A stretch of DNA of 64,000 bases from Chloracidobacterium sp. (GTDB lineage Bacteria; Acidobacteriota; Blastocatellia; Pyrinomonadales; Pyrinomonadaceae). Position numbers and translations under genes: made by a program. The stretch is taken from assembly GCA_016711345.1 (NCBI GenBank), contig JADJTD010000001.1, forward strand, positions 186,001 to 250,000, in the 5' to 3' direction. Below the pieces are notes generated by a model that worked only from the letters and a program-made list of their open reading frames with translations, was not told the origin of the DNA and did no database searches. Of the stretch, positions 26,824 through 35,710 are shown piece after piece (the first letter of the stretch is position 1; each line of letters opens with the position of its first letter).

Positions 26824-27807
26824 ATGGCAATTTTGACCATACGAGACGCCTTGAACCAGGCGCTGCGTGAAGAAATATTGAGAGACGAAAACGTCTTCGT
26901 CATGGGCGAAGAGGTAGCCGAGTACGATGGCGCTTATAAGGTTACGCGAGGGCTTTGGAAGGAGTTTGGCGACAAACGTGTTGTCGATACGCCGATCACT
27001 GAGCTTGGCTTTGCGGCGGTCGGCGTTGGTGCCGCAATGGCTGGCCTGCGGCCAGTGATCGAGTTTATGACGTGGAATTTTTCGATCCTTGCGTCCGATC
27101 AGATCATCAATCACGCGGCTAAGATGCTCTACATGTCCGGCGGCCAATTCAAAGTGCCGATCGTGTTTCGCGGTCCGAACGGCTCGGCATATCAGGTTTC
27201 GTCACAGCATTCACAAGCACTTGAAGCTTTTTACGCTAATTTTCCCGGCTTGAAAGTTGTGATGCCTTCGACTGCAGCGGATGCTAAAGGATTGCTAAAA
27301 TCAGCGATCCGCGACGACAATCCGATCATTTTTCTTGAGCAGGAAAGAATGTACGGGCTAAAAGGCGAAGTTCCTGAGGACGAAGATTTCACGATCCCGC
27401 TCGGCGTCGCCGATGTAAAACGTGAAGGAACGGACTGCACGATCATCGCCCGTTCGATGACCGTGCCGCTGGCTTTGCAAGCTGCCGAGCAGATACAAAA
27501 GGACTTTGATGTCTCTGTCGAGGTCATTGATCCGAGAACGGTCAAGCCACTTGACATCGACACCATCGTCAACTCGATCAAAAAGACAAATCGGCTCGTC
27601 ATTGCCGAGGAATCACACGAGTTTGCATCAGTCGGCGCCGAGATCACTTATCAAGTGATGGATCATGCATTCGATTATCTCGACGCACCGATCAAACGCA
27701 TTTCGACAGCTGAAGCCCCAATGCCGTATGCCAAAAATCTCGAAGCGTTGGCGTTGCCGGATGTTGGTAAGATCGTCGCAGCGGTGAAAGAAGTTTGTTA
27801 TTTATAA
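26824..27807 (+). CDS. pdhB: Pyruvate dehydrogenase E1 component beta subunit
   Basis: This 327-residue subunit forms the heterotetrameric E1 with PdhA. Visible family features are ALNQALREEILRDENVFVMGEEV, DTPITELGFAAVGVGAAMAGLRPVIEFM and FRGPNGSAYQVSSQHSQALEAFYANFPGLKVVMPS, with the C-terminal transketolase domain VEVIDPRTVKPLDIDTI. The length is normal and the motifs intact. It follows DUF2442 by 7 nt and precedes the E2 gene by 9 nt. E1 beta of branched-chain oxoacid dehydrogenase is similar in sequence. The neighbouring E2 with a single lipoyl domain leaves the exact substrate (pyruvate versus branched-chain) slightly open. Confidence 0.93.
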   Translation: MAILTIRDALNQALREEILRDENVFVMGEEVAEYDGAYKVTRGLWKEFGDKRVVDTPITELGFAAVGVGAAMAGLRPVIEFMTWNFSILASDQIINHAAKMLYMSGGQFKVPIVFRGPNGSAYQVSSQHSQALEAFYANFPGLKVVMPSTAADAKGLLKSAIRDDNPIIFLEQERMYGLKGEVPEDEDFTIPLGVADVKREGTDCTIIARSMTVPLALQAAEQIQKDFDVSVEVIDPRTVKPLDIDTIVNSIKKTNRLVIAEESHEFASVGAEITYQVMDHAFDYLDAPIKRISTAEAPMPYAKNLEALALPDVGKIVAAVKEVCYL

Positions 27808-27816
27808 TTAAACTAT

Positions 27817-29118
27817 ATGGCTGAAAAATTCTTAATGCCAAAGCTGTCGCCCACTATGGAAGAAGGGCATATCTCGCGTTGGGTTCTCAACGAAGGCGAC
27901 AGTTATGCTGCCGGCGACACGCTTGCTGAGGTCGATACCGACAAGGCGACGATGGAAATGACCGCTCTTACGGCAGGCACTCTGCTCAAGATACTCAAAA
28001 TCGGCGGCGAAACCGCAGCGCTCGGTGAGACTATCGCAATAATCGGCAACAAGGGCGAAGATATTTCTGCTTTATTAAGCGAAGCGGGCACATCTGTCGC
28101 GGCGAAATCAGCTGCAGAGAGCACAGAGAAAGTTGAGACACGTGCTGCAAACGCGGAAACACGAGCGGTAGCGAGTGTGACTACTGCTACACCGAAAGCT
28201 GTTGAGATGGTGCAGCCAGCGCCGCAAACAGCTGGAAACGGTCGTCTCATAGTTTCGCCCATAGCAGCTCGAATGGCAGCCGAAAATGCCATCGATCTCA
28301 AATCAATTGCCGGTAGCGGCCCGAACGGACGCATTATTAAGCGAGATATTGAAACTGCATTGGCAGGCGGTGGAAAGTCGACAGCGGTCAGCGGTCAACC
28401 GGTGTTCACATCATCGACGGTTGTCGGACAGTCGGCTTATCACGACGAGACAACATCGCAAATGCGGCGTGTCATTGCAAGCCGTTTGGCGGAATCGATC
28501 GGGCCGATCCCTACCTTTTACTTGACGGTCGAGATTGAGATGGACAACACGCTCGAGCTTCGCAAACAGGTCAATTCCACGATCAGCGAAGATCAAAAGA
28601 TTAGCGTCAACGACATCATCGTCAAAGCCGCAGCGATGGCGCTCGTGAAACATCCATTTGCGAACGCTTCTTATCAAGACAAAACCATCCGCTTTTATCA
28701 ACAAGCCGACATCGGCGTAGCAGTCGCTATCGAAGATGGCTTGATAACACCTGTTATTCGCGGAGCAAATCTAAAAGGCTTTCTCGAGATCGCAGCCGAG
28801 ATCAAAGCCCTTGTCGCAAAAGCTCGTGCCAAAAAACTGCAGCCCGAAGAATACACCGGTGCAACATTCTCGATCTCAAATCTTGGAATGTTTGGCATTA
28901 AGGAATTCACCGCGATAATCAATCCGCCTGAGGCTGGAATTCTCGCTATTGGCGGAGCTGACCCGACGCCTGTCGTTCGCGATGGTGAGATCGTAATCCG
29001 CAGCATTATGCACGTTACAATGTCCTGCGATCACCGTGTTATCGACGGAGCAACGGGAGCCAAATTTCTGCAAACATTCAAACAAATGCTCGAACAGCCA
29101 GGAATGATGCTCATCTAA
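27817..29118 (+). CDS. pdhC: Dihydrolipoamide acetyltransferase (E2 of pyruvate dehydrogenase)
   Basis: The protein has 433 residues and the E2 domain order. One lipoyl domain comes first (residues 1-75), with the lipoylated Lys in DTDKATMEM. An Ala/Thr-rich linker follows. Then comes a peripheral subunit-binding domain (about 145-185, VSPIAARMAAENAIDL...GPNGRIIKRDIE). The catalytic acyltransferase domain has the conserved DHRVIDGATGAKF with the active His and Asp. It forms the core that binds E1 and E3. No E3 gene is seen in the window. A single lipoyl domain is normal for many bacterial E2 proteins. The next gene starts 1 nt later. Confidence 0.94.
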   Translation: MAEKFLMPKLSPTMEEGHISRWVLNEGDSYAAGDTLAEVDTDKATMEMTALTAGTLLKILKIGGETAALGETIAIIGNKGEDISALLSEAGTSVAAKSAAESTEKVETRAANAETRAVASVTTATPKAVEMVQPAPQTAGNGRLIVSPIAARMAAENAIDLKSIAGSGPNGRIIKRDIETALAGGGKSTAVSGQPVFTSSTVVGQSAYHDETTSQMRRVIASRLAESIGPIPTFYLTVEIEMDNTLELRKQVNSTISEDQKISVNDIIVKAAAMALVKHPFANASYQDKTIRFYQQADIGVAVAIEDGLITPVIRGANLKGFLEIAAEIKALVAKARAKKLQPEEYTGATFSISNLGMFGIKEFTAIINPPEAGILAIGGADPTPVVRDGEIVIRSIMHVTMSCDHRVIDGATGAKFLQTFKQMLEQPGMMLI

Positions 29119-29119
29119 A

Positions 29120-30019
29120 GTGAGCGACAACAATCATCGATCATCATCTTACATTGCACTTTTAGCCGCTCAAGTGTTTTTCGGCTCGCTGCCTGTTATT
29201 GCAAAGGTCGCGCTGAAATCGGTTCCGCCGGTGGCGCTTGTGGGTTTTCGAGTGGTTATAACCGCCGGAGTTCTCGCGGCCTTCCAAGCATATCGAGGAC
29301 GTTTTTGGCTCGTCAACAAGAGCGATTACTGGCGATTTGCAGTACTTAGCCTGTTTGGCGTTACGTTTAATCAGATTCTGTTTATCACAGGCCTTTCGCT
29401 CACAAAAGCATCGAACACTTCCCTGCTTGCCGTTACGATCCCCGTGTTTGCATTGACGGTCGGTGCGATGATCGGTGCCGAACGCCTAACAATTATCAAG
29501 ATTGCCGGCATCGTATTGGCAGCCTTTGGAGTGCTGCTGATCATCGATCCGCGCAATGCATCATTCACGTCCTCAACCACGCTTGGAGATCTGCTTGTAG
29601 TTTTAAATTCACTTTCATACGGAATTTATGTCGCGATCTCAAAGCCTGTGATCACGCGTAACGGAGTTTTTCGGTCGATAATGTGGGTCTTCATTTTTGC
29701 CTCAATTCTCTGCATACCAATGGGTGTGTGGTCGTTACGCACAATTGATGTTACCCAGATCAGTCCTTTCGTATGGCTGGTAATACTCTATATTGCTATC
29801 GGAGCGACAGCGGCTCCCTACCTTTTGAATGCTTATGCTCTGGCTCGAGTGCAGGCTTCAACGGTGGCCGTTTTTGTCTATCTACAGCCTGTGATAGGAT
29901 TTCTGCTCGCAGTTGTATTTTTAGGTGAGCAAATAGGGACACTGTTTATAATGGCCGCTTTATTGATATTTCTTGGAGTTTTTCTTGTTTCAAAGAAATT
30001 TACCAGGACTGAAACTTAA
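29120..30019 (+). CDS. EamA/DMT-family membrane transporter
   Basis: The 299-residue protein has about ten hydrophobic segments and two EamA repeats. The first runs about 10-140 (YIALLAAQVFFGSLPVIAKV and FGVTFNQILFITGLSLTKASN). The second runs about 155-290 (LVVLNSLSYGIYVAISKPVI, VFVYLQPVIGFLLAVVFLGEQIG). Members export metabolites such as amino acids or nucleobases, and the substrate cannot be predicted. The start is the GTG at 29120, directly after the pdhC stop, so it is probably part of the same transcript. Its function need not be linked to PDH. Confidence 0.9.
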   Translation: MSDNNHRSSSYIALLAAQVFFGSLPVIAKVALKSVPPVALVGFRVVITAGVLAAFQAYRGRFWLVNKSDYWRFAVLSLFGVTFNQILFITGLSLTKASNTSLLAVTIPVFALTVGAMIGAERLTIIKIAGIVLAAFGVLLIIDPRNASFTSSTTLGDLLVVLNSLSYGIYVAISKPVITRNGVFRSIMWVFIFASILCIPMGVWSLRTIDVTQISPFVWLVILYIAIGATAAPYLLNAYALARVQASTVAVFVYLQPVIGFLLAVVFLGEQIGTLFIMAALLIFLGVFLVSKKFTRTET

Positions 30020-30059
30020 GGCGTCCTTTCCCGTAATAAGTGCATCTTAACTGAAAATT

Positions 30060-30341
30060 GTGGCTACGCAGATCACACAGATCGACCTTCCTGACCGGCA
30101 CCGGACAATTCTCCGCGTCGAGGGCGATATGTTGTTCGATGACGCCATTCTGCTCGAAAAGGTCGCGAAATGTTTGCACAATGAGAACGAAAACAAGATC
30201 GTTATCGACCTTGCCGATCTTGATTTTCTCGACAGCGATGCGGCCTCGGTCTTAAAACGTTTAGAAGATGACGACGGCTGTGAGATCGAGGGAGTTGAGA
30301 TATTTCTCCAATCCGCGATCGACATGGCTGAACGCGCTTGA
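30060..30341 (+). CDS. STAS-domain protein (anti-anti-sigma-like)
   Basis: This 93-residue protein is a single STAS-like domain: HRTILRVEGDMLFDDAILLEKV, then KIVIDLADLDFLDSDAASVLKRL. The segment around LDSDAA corresponds to the phosphorylatable Ser of SpoIIAA-like antagonists, with S79-like Ser followed by Asp. The protein may act in partner switching with an anti-sigma kinase, but no kinase or sigma factor is nearby. It starts at a GTG 40 nt after the transporter and precedes lpxD by 46 nt. Confidence 0.75.
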   Translation: MATQITQIDLPDRHRTILRVEGDMLFDDAILLEKVAKCLHNENENKIVIDLADLDFLDSDAASVLKRLEDDDGCEIEGVEIFLQSAIDMAERA

Positions 30342-30387
30342 TCGGCGACACCTGACTTTTTTCCAAAAACGATTTACATTGTAAAAG

Positions 30388-31395
30388 ATGAAGACTCGTG
30401 AAATTGCGGAATTCCTGCGCGGTGAATTAGTAGGCGATGGTGATGTCGATATTGATCGTGTCGCTGCGCTCGAATCGGCTTCGAACGGCTCTATTGCATT
30501 TGTTGAGAAAACCGAACGTTCAATTGTGTCCACCGCATCTTGTTTGATCGTTCCAACAGATATTAATAGTAATCTCAGCATTCCGTTCATAAAGACGGAA
30601 AATCCGAAACTCGCCTTCGCAAAGATGGCGGCTCTTCTGCATCCCGCAAAAACCCGGAGCGGAGAGATCCACGATACTGCATTGATATCTATGAATGCAC
30701 GAATAGGAACAGATGTTTTTATCGGAGCATTCACTTGTGTGGGCGAGCGCTCTGAGATCGGCGACGGCACACACCTTCGAGCAGGATCAAAGGTCGGTGA
30801 CGATGTTAAGGTCGGTAAGAATTGTGTGCTGCATCCGAACGTGTTCGTCGAAGACGGATGCACCATTGGCGACAATGTTATTCTACATTCTGGCGTCGTT
30901 ATAGGAGCAGACGGATTTGGTTATGTTCGAGACGCTGACTATTATGTTAAATTTCCGCAGATCGGAACGGTCGTGATCGAAGACGATGTTGAGATCGGTG
31001 CGAATTCCTGCATCGATCGCGGAGCTCTTGGCGAGACACGCATCGGCAAAGGCACAAAGATTGACAATCTCGTCCAGATCGCCCACAACGTCCAGATCGG
31101 CAAGCGAGTTGTGATCGCTGCCCAGACAGGTATTTCAGGAAGCACAGTCATCGAGGACGATTGCATCATCGGCGGCCAGGTTGGTATGGGCGATCATGCT
31201 CGAGTTATGAGCGGTGCTGTGATCGGCTCTCAGGCTGGAGTCCTGCCGGGAAAGATCGTTCGTCCCGGCGTTTGGTGGGGTACGCCGGTTCAGCCTCTTG
31301 ACGAATACAAGCGGCAAAATGCTCACGTTAAGAGCCTCGAACGATTAAAAGCTGACATTAAAGAAATTAAGAAGACCCTCGATCAAGCAGATTGA
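30388..31395 (+). CDS. lpxD: UDP-3-O-acyl-glucosamine N-acyltransferase
   Basis: LpxD adds the second acyl chain in lipid A synthesis, from acyl-ACP. The 335-residue protein has the N-terminal uridine-binding domain (AEFLRGELVGDGDVDIDRV), a long left-handed beta-helix of hexapeptide repeats (IGDGTHLRAGSKVGDDVKVG... ), and a C-terminal helix (VKSLERLKADIKEIKKTLDQ). The catalytic His lies in the IAHNVQIG segment. Its last 29 nt overlap the convergent lpxB gene. The presence of both indicates an LPS-bearing outer membrane. Confidence 0.94.
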   Translation: MKTREIAEFLRGELVGDGDVDIDRVAALESASNGSIAFVEKTERSIVSTASCLIVPTDINSNLSIPFIKTENPKLAFAKMAALLHPAKTRSGEIHDTALISMNARIGTDVFIGAFTCVGERSEIGDGTHLRAGSKVGDDVKVGKNCVLHPNVFVEDGCTIGDNVILHSGVVIGADGFGYVRDADYYVKFPQIGTVVIEDDVEIGANSCIDRGALGETRIGKGTKIDNLVQIAHNVQIGKRVVIAAQTGISGSTVIEDDCIIGGQVGMGDHARVMSGAVIGSQAGVLPGKIVRPGVWWGTPVQPLDEYKRQNAHVKSLERLKADIKEIKKTLDQAD

Positions 31396-32542
31396 AAATT
31401 GCCTCAGCCGCCCGTTTTGAAGCTCCACCGTGTCCAAGTTTATCAGCAGCGATCTTTAACTCGCTACGCATCTCAGAATTGGCATTTGGCTCCAACAGCC
31501 TAAGTAGTTCATCAGATAATGACTTTGGTGTAAATTCATCCTGAATAAGCTCTTTAGCAACACGCTTCTCGGCGATCAGATTTATCAGTCCATAATGCGG
31601 CACGTCGATCAACGGCTCAAATAGTTTGTAATTTAGTGCGGAGGTTTTATAAACGATCGCCATCGGAGTGCCGATAATTCCGGCTTCGAGGGTGGCAGTT
31701 CCGCTTGTAACGGCGGCTGCGTCCGAAGCATTCAGAGCATCATATGTCTCCCCCTCGATCTTCTTTACTCCCGAAAGTTCTAAACCGTCTGACACTGCCC
31801 CGTCAACGGCCTTTTCTACATCCGAACGATTTCTCTCTGAAGCAAGTGCAACTAGAAATTGCACATTACTATTTTGCTTTGAGATCTTAGCCGCGGCTTC
31901 AAGCATTACCGGCAAGATACGTACGATCTCTTTCTGCCGGCTTCCGGGCAATAATGAAATGATTGGCCTGTCAGGTGCAAGGCCGTGCTTGCGGCAAAAC
32001 TCTTCTTTACCAACATCTGAATGGACTTCTCGTGCCAACGGACTGCCGACATATTCCACATTTTCGATCCCATGCTTCGCGTACCAATCTTTTTCAAAGG
32101 GCAAGATCGTCAGCATGAGGTCTATGTTTTTCTTTACCGAGGAAATACGATATTTTCGCCATGCCCAAAGCTGTGGTGAAATATAATAAACAACATGAAA
32201 CCCTTTACGTTTTAACGCGCGAGCTAATTTAAGATTAAAATCCGGAAAATCGACGAGGATCACCACTTCCGGCCGTTGGCTTATTGCCGCCGCCTTTAGA
32301 TCTCTAAATGCACTCAGGAAGATCGGCAAGGCAGCGGCGATCTCGGCCAGTCCGACAATGGAAAGGCCGTCGGACTCGACAATTGCTTCAACGCCTTCCT
32401 GACGCATTTTTGGACCGGCAGCGCCGAAAAACTGAATAGCTGCATCAGTGTCCATTTCGCGCATCGCGCGCACGAGTTTCGCGGCATGAGTATCGCCTGA
32501 CGACTCGCCGGCAATGATCATTATTTTGCGTGATTGCGTCAT
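31367..32542 (-). CDS. lpxB: Lipid-A-disaccharide synthase
   Basis: LpxB (glycosyltransferase family 19) joins UDP-diacylglucosamine and lipid X into the lipid A disaccharide at the inner membrane. The 391-residue protein opens with IMIIAGESSGDTHAA, followed by FFGAAGPKMRQEGVEAI and VDFPDFNLKLARALKRKGFHVVYYISPQLWAWR. The donor site PGSRQKEI and SGTATLEAGIIGTPMAIVYK are also present. The length is normal. It is convergent with and overlaps lpxD by 29 nt, an unusual tail-to-tail arrangement for two genes of the same pathway. Confidence 0.94.
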   Translation of the reverse strand: MTQSRKIMIIAGESSGDTHAAKLVRAMREMDTDAAIQFFGAAGPKMRQEGVEAIVESDGLSIVGLAEIAAALPIFLSAFRDLKAAAISQRPEVVILVDFPDFNLKLARALKRKGFHVVYYISPQLWAWRKYRISSVKKNIDLMLTILPFEKDWYAKHGIENVEYVGSPLAREVHSDVGKEEFCRKHGLAPDRPIISLLPGSRQKEIVRILPVMLEAAAKISKQNSNVQFLVALASERNRSDVEKAVDGAVSDGLELSGVKKIEGETYDALNASDAAAVTSGTATLEAGIIGTPMAIVYKTSALNYKLFEPLIDVPHYGLINLIAEKRVAKELIQDEFTPKSLSDELLRLLEPNANSEMRSELKIAADKLGHGGASKRAAEAIFNLLDRGSS

Positions 32543-32679
32543 ATGTAGCGTAAGTATCTAATCTTAAATGAAACACAGATAATTTGCAGACCTCGCTTAA
32601 AAGTGAAGATTTATATGATCTCAAAGAGCCTAGGATATACGCTATAAACCTTGGGCGTTTGTCGGCTTACAACCACAAC

Positions 32680-32754
32680 AACCTGAAGCCGCATCCAATT
32701 GTCGGTCGATATATAGTGGATTTCCATTGCTTATGCTTGCAGTGCGCCCCGTGA
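32680..32754 (+). pseudogene. Remnant of a DUF559/Vsr-like endonuclease gene
   Basis: A short open stretch reads NLKPHPIVGRYIVDFHCLC before a stop. This resembles the core of DUF559-type proteins (typically QHPIGRYIVDF followed by Tyr/His-Cys), with part of the motif missing. No start, no C-terminal half and no flanking frame were found. It looks like a decayed fragment in the 273-nt gap between lpxB and the next gene. Function is lost. Confidence 0.4.
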
Positions 32755-32836
32755 ACGCATAAAATTTAGTGTTTCGAGCTTTATATAGAAGTTTTTTGTT
32801 TGGATTGGTTATTTTTTGTTTTCTTTGGAGGAGTTT

Positions 32837-35536
32837 GTGACATTTCGCCTCGGTTTTCTTGTTTTACTAGTATGTTTGATCTCTGCGATTTCGGCTTCAG
32901 CACAAGTTGAATCCGTAATTGGACAGATAACAAATTCAGCATCCGATACCTACGCAGGCGGCATCAGCGGAAACGGTAGGTTTGTCGTTTTCGAATCAAG
33001 AGGCAATCTTGCAACGGAAAATCCGCGTAATGCAGACGGTAACTCTGAGATTTTTCTTTTCGATTACGCTCAGCGACGGATATACCAAATAACCGATACC
33101 AAAAGCGTTCTATTCGATACAACGCAAGCGGCTATCTTCAATAACATCCGGGTGGAGATCACCAATACACGCCCGGTGATCAGCAACGACGGACGTTGGA
33201 TCGCCTTTAGTTCCAACGCAACTACCTCAACACCAGATACTCCTGACGGAACAAACCCTGGTTCCTTTGACGGCAATGCTTTCACGTCGCCAACACCGAC
33301 ACCTACTGCTTCGCCAACATCGACGGCGACAGCTACTCCTACTGCCTCACCGACTGGTTCGCCTACAGCTACTCCGGTACCCGGAGCAAACGTACTTACG
33401 AGCGACGGCAATCTGGAAATGTGGCTCTATCGAATTCCTGATTACTCCGAGGTTGCCGATCTGTCGGCAGGTGAAGAAATTCCGCCCACGAACCTTGCAG
33501 GTGGACCATTCACTCGTGTAACAAATACTGATCCAAGCCAGCTGCCGCGTCCAGGAACCTCGACAACGGGGCCGTATATTGCAGACGATAACCACGATGC
33601 GAGCATTAGTGACGACGGAAGCGTTATTGCATTTGGATCGACACGCGATCTGGTAACGTGTGTTGGAAATTCATTTCCTACTGATGACAACGATGAGATA
33701 TTCACATACTTTCAGGGTGCAGGTGCAGCGTGTGACGACGGAAGCGGTGTTGGTATACGCCAAGTGACCAAAACTCCGCGCGGCCCGATCTCCGACCCGA
33801 TCTACAGCAAGTTTCCGACCATTTCAGGCAATGGGCAGCGTGTGGTTTTTGCCAGTACAGGCGACAATCCGATCGTCGGAATGACCGACGGAACAAATCC
33901 CTCTACGAGTAGAAACGAAGAGATCTTTTACGCCGACTTGATCGATGGCAGCCCAACGGCAGGAACTACAAAAAAACAGATCACAATAACAACGCCGACA
34001 AACGCCGGTGATCCGGTGAATATTTTCGATATAGGACGCCGAATGAGCCGTGACGGGCGTTACATTGCATTCGATTCTTACGCCGATCTCGCAACAATAC
34101 CTAACGGACCGAACAAGAAATCATTTGCGCTTTATGTGTATGACACGCTGGCTCCGGCACCGACACCGGGAAACTCTCCATTTCGCCAGATCGGTCCTAG
34201 AAGCGATGCCGATACGGCCGCTTCGGGCGGAGACCTGCAGCATTATCCTGGATTTACTGACTATGACGCAGGCGGAGCGGCAACCGCTCTGGTTTTGGAA
34301 ACACGTTTGAACATAAAACCTGACGGAACAATACCAACCAACGCATCGGAAGGATTAAATCCAAGCGAGCAGCGTCAAGGCCAGATATATTCTTACCCGC
34401 TGGATGTTCCGGCGGCCACGGCGACATTTACACGACTCGCAAAGTTTCCGGACACATCACTGAGTATCCTGGCCTCGACACAATTGCTGCCGAGCGATTC
34501 GGTGAATCGAATGGCGTTCAACTTTTCATTGAGTGAGTTGGGTACGGGTAATTTTGATCTGCGTAATGAGGCTTTTTGTTTTTTACTGCCGGAGGTGAGT
34601 ACCGAAGCGCCCGTTACGATCGCCCTTGCAACAGGGGCTACAAGACTTCCGGTATCGTTCGCCTCTACAACAGCAACTCAGACGCCTACTGCATCTCCAA
34701 CAAGCACAGCAACATTTACTCCAACATCTACGCCTACACGAACGGCGACTGCCACCGCAACATCGACGGCAAGCCCTTCGAGCACGCCAAGCGCTACGCC
34801 GTCTGCAACTGCGACATCAACTCCGCAAACACCGTCATCGGTACTTGGCGTTTCGCCTGGAATGTCAGCAATTTTGAACTTTCAAGCAGGGATTGATCAG
34901 CCGGTCGTAGCGCGAACCGCAGTTGGCTCGATAGATCGCAGTTTCATGCTTCCGATCGAGCTTAGCGGCGTGACAATGACTATAAACGGAGCAGCCTGTG
35001 GCCTAAAGTCAGTCAGCCGACGTAACATTGAATTTGTCGTGCCGCCCGGACTGCCTGCTGCACTAGAGGGCACAAATTATCCGCTCGTGATCAATAACAA
35101 CGGCGTGTTAATGAAAAGTTATATAACGATCGTTCCGGCACGACCGGACATCTTTAACATAGAAGGTTTTATTGGCCCGGGCGGGCGAGCCAAGATGTTC
35201 AATGTTACAAACAGCGTGTACCTTAACGAACCTTTTGTCGTTAAGACGATCAAACGCAAGGGCAATAAGCTCGTGCCGACAGTATTGCGCGTATATGTTA
35301 CCGGCGTCGCAAATCTCGGTGCGGGTTCGGCCACGGTTAGGATCGGAAACAGCGGCCAGATACCTTCAACGACGGGACCGGTCATAGTCGCTCCGGGTGT
35401 TTACACTTTTGATTTTGCGTTGCCTGCATCATTGGCGCATGCGGGCGATCAGCCTGTTGTGGTCTCTGTGAGTGGAGGGGCAACGATATTTACTTCAAGG
35501 CTTGATGACACAACATCTCGCATATTTATTCTCTAA
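32837..35536 (+). CDS. Secreted beta-propeller-like protein with Thr/Pro/Ser/Ala-rich linkers
   Basis: The start is the GTG at 32837, 3 nt after GGAGGAG (32827-32833), giving about 899 residues with a signal peptide (RLGFLVLLVCLISAISASAQ). The first half has repeated TolB/WD40-like segments (VFESRGNL, FLFDYAQRRIYQITDT, ISDDGSVIAFGST, RMSRDGRYIAFDSYADL), consistent with a beta-propeller. Two linkers of TPTASPT type interrupt it, at about residues 155-185 and 615-675. The C-terminal region (SVLGVSPGMSAILNFQ...) contains Ig/TIG-like modules with VNNNGV-like segments. It is likely exported or cell-surface. No catalytic motif is seen, and ligand and role are unknown. Confidence 0.75.
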   Translation: MTFRLGFLVLLVCLISAISASAQVESVIGQITNSASDTYAGGISGNGRFVVFESRGNLATENPRNADGNSEIFLFDYAQRRIYQITDTKSVLFDTTQAAIFNNIRVEITNTRPVISNDGRWIAFSSNATTSTPDTPDGTNPGSFDGNAFTSPTPTPTASPTSTATATPTASPTGSPTATPVPGANVLTSDGNLEMWLYRIPDYSEVADLSAGEEIPPTNLAGGPFTRVTNTDPSQLPRPGTSTTGPYIADDNHDASISDDGSVIAFGSTRDLVTCVGNSFPTDDNDEIFTYFQGAGAACDDGSGVGIRQVTKTPRGPISDPIYSKFPTISGNGQRVVFASTGDNPIVGMTDGTNPSTSRNEEIFYADLIDGSPTAGTTKKQITITTPTNAGDPVNIFDIGRRMSRDGRYIAFDSYADLATIPNGPNKKSFALYVYDTLAPAPTPGNSPFRQIGPRSDADTAASGGDLQHYPGFTDYDAGGAATALVLETRLNIKPDGTIPTNASEGLNPSEQRQGQIYSYPLDVPAATATFTRLAKFPDTSLSILASTQLLPSDSVNRMAFNFSLSELGTGNFDLRNEAFCFLLPEVSTEAPVTIALATGATRLPVSFASTTATQTPTASPTSTATFTPTSTPTRTATATATSTASPSSTPSATPSATATSTPQTPSSVLGVSPGMSAILNFQAGIDQPVVARTAVGSIDRSFMLPIELSGVTMTINGAACGLKSVSRRNIEFVVPPGLPAALEGTNYPLVINNNGVLMKSYITIVPARPDIFNIEGFIGPGGRAKMFNVTNSVYLNEPFVVKTIKRKGNKLVPTVLRVYVTGVANLGAGSATVRIGNSGQIPSTTGPVIVAPGVYTFDFALPASLAHAGDQPVVVSVSGGATIFTSRLDDTTSRIFIL

Positions 35537-35710
35537 TGCAGGGATCTGAGTGTATTGCGCGGGTTCAAGCCTTAAGATACAATCGCTCATAGAAATACGG
35601 TATTTTATTTAATTTCTTAAGAATTTAACCTGTTTTCACAGTATATTTTGATTGGTTTTTGATAATTGTACCCTGGAGATAGACGGCGCTTGTCAGGCCG
35701 TGAAAAAAAT

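Noticed and set aside
33267..33521. Frames rich in Arg/Leu/Gln within the linker of the secreted propeller protein
   Set aside because: They are shadows of the Thr/Pro codon repeats in other frames.
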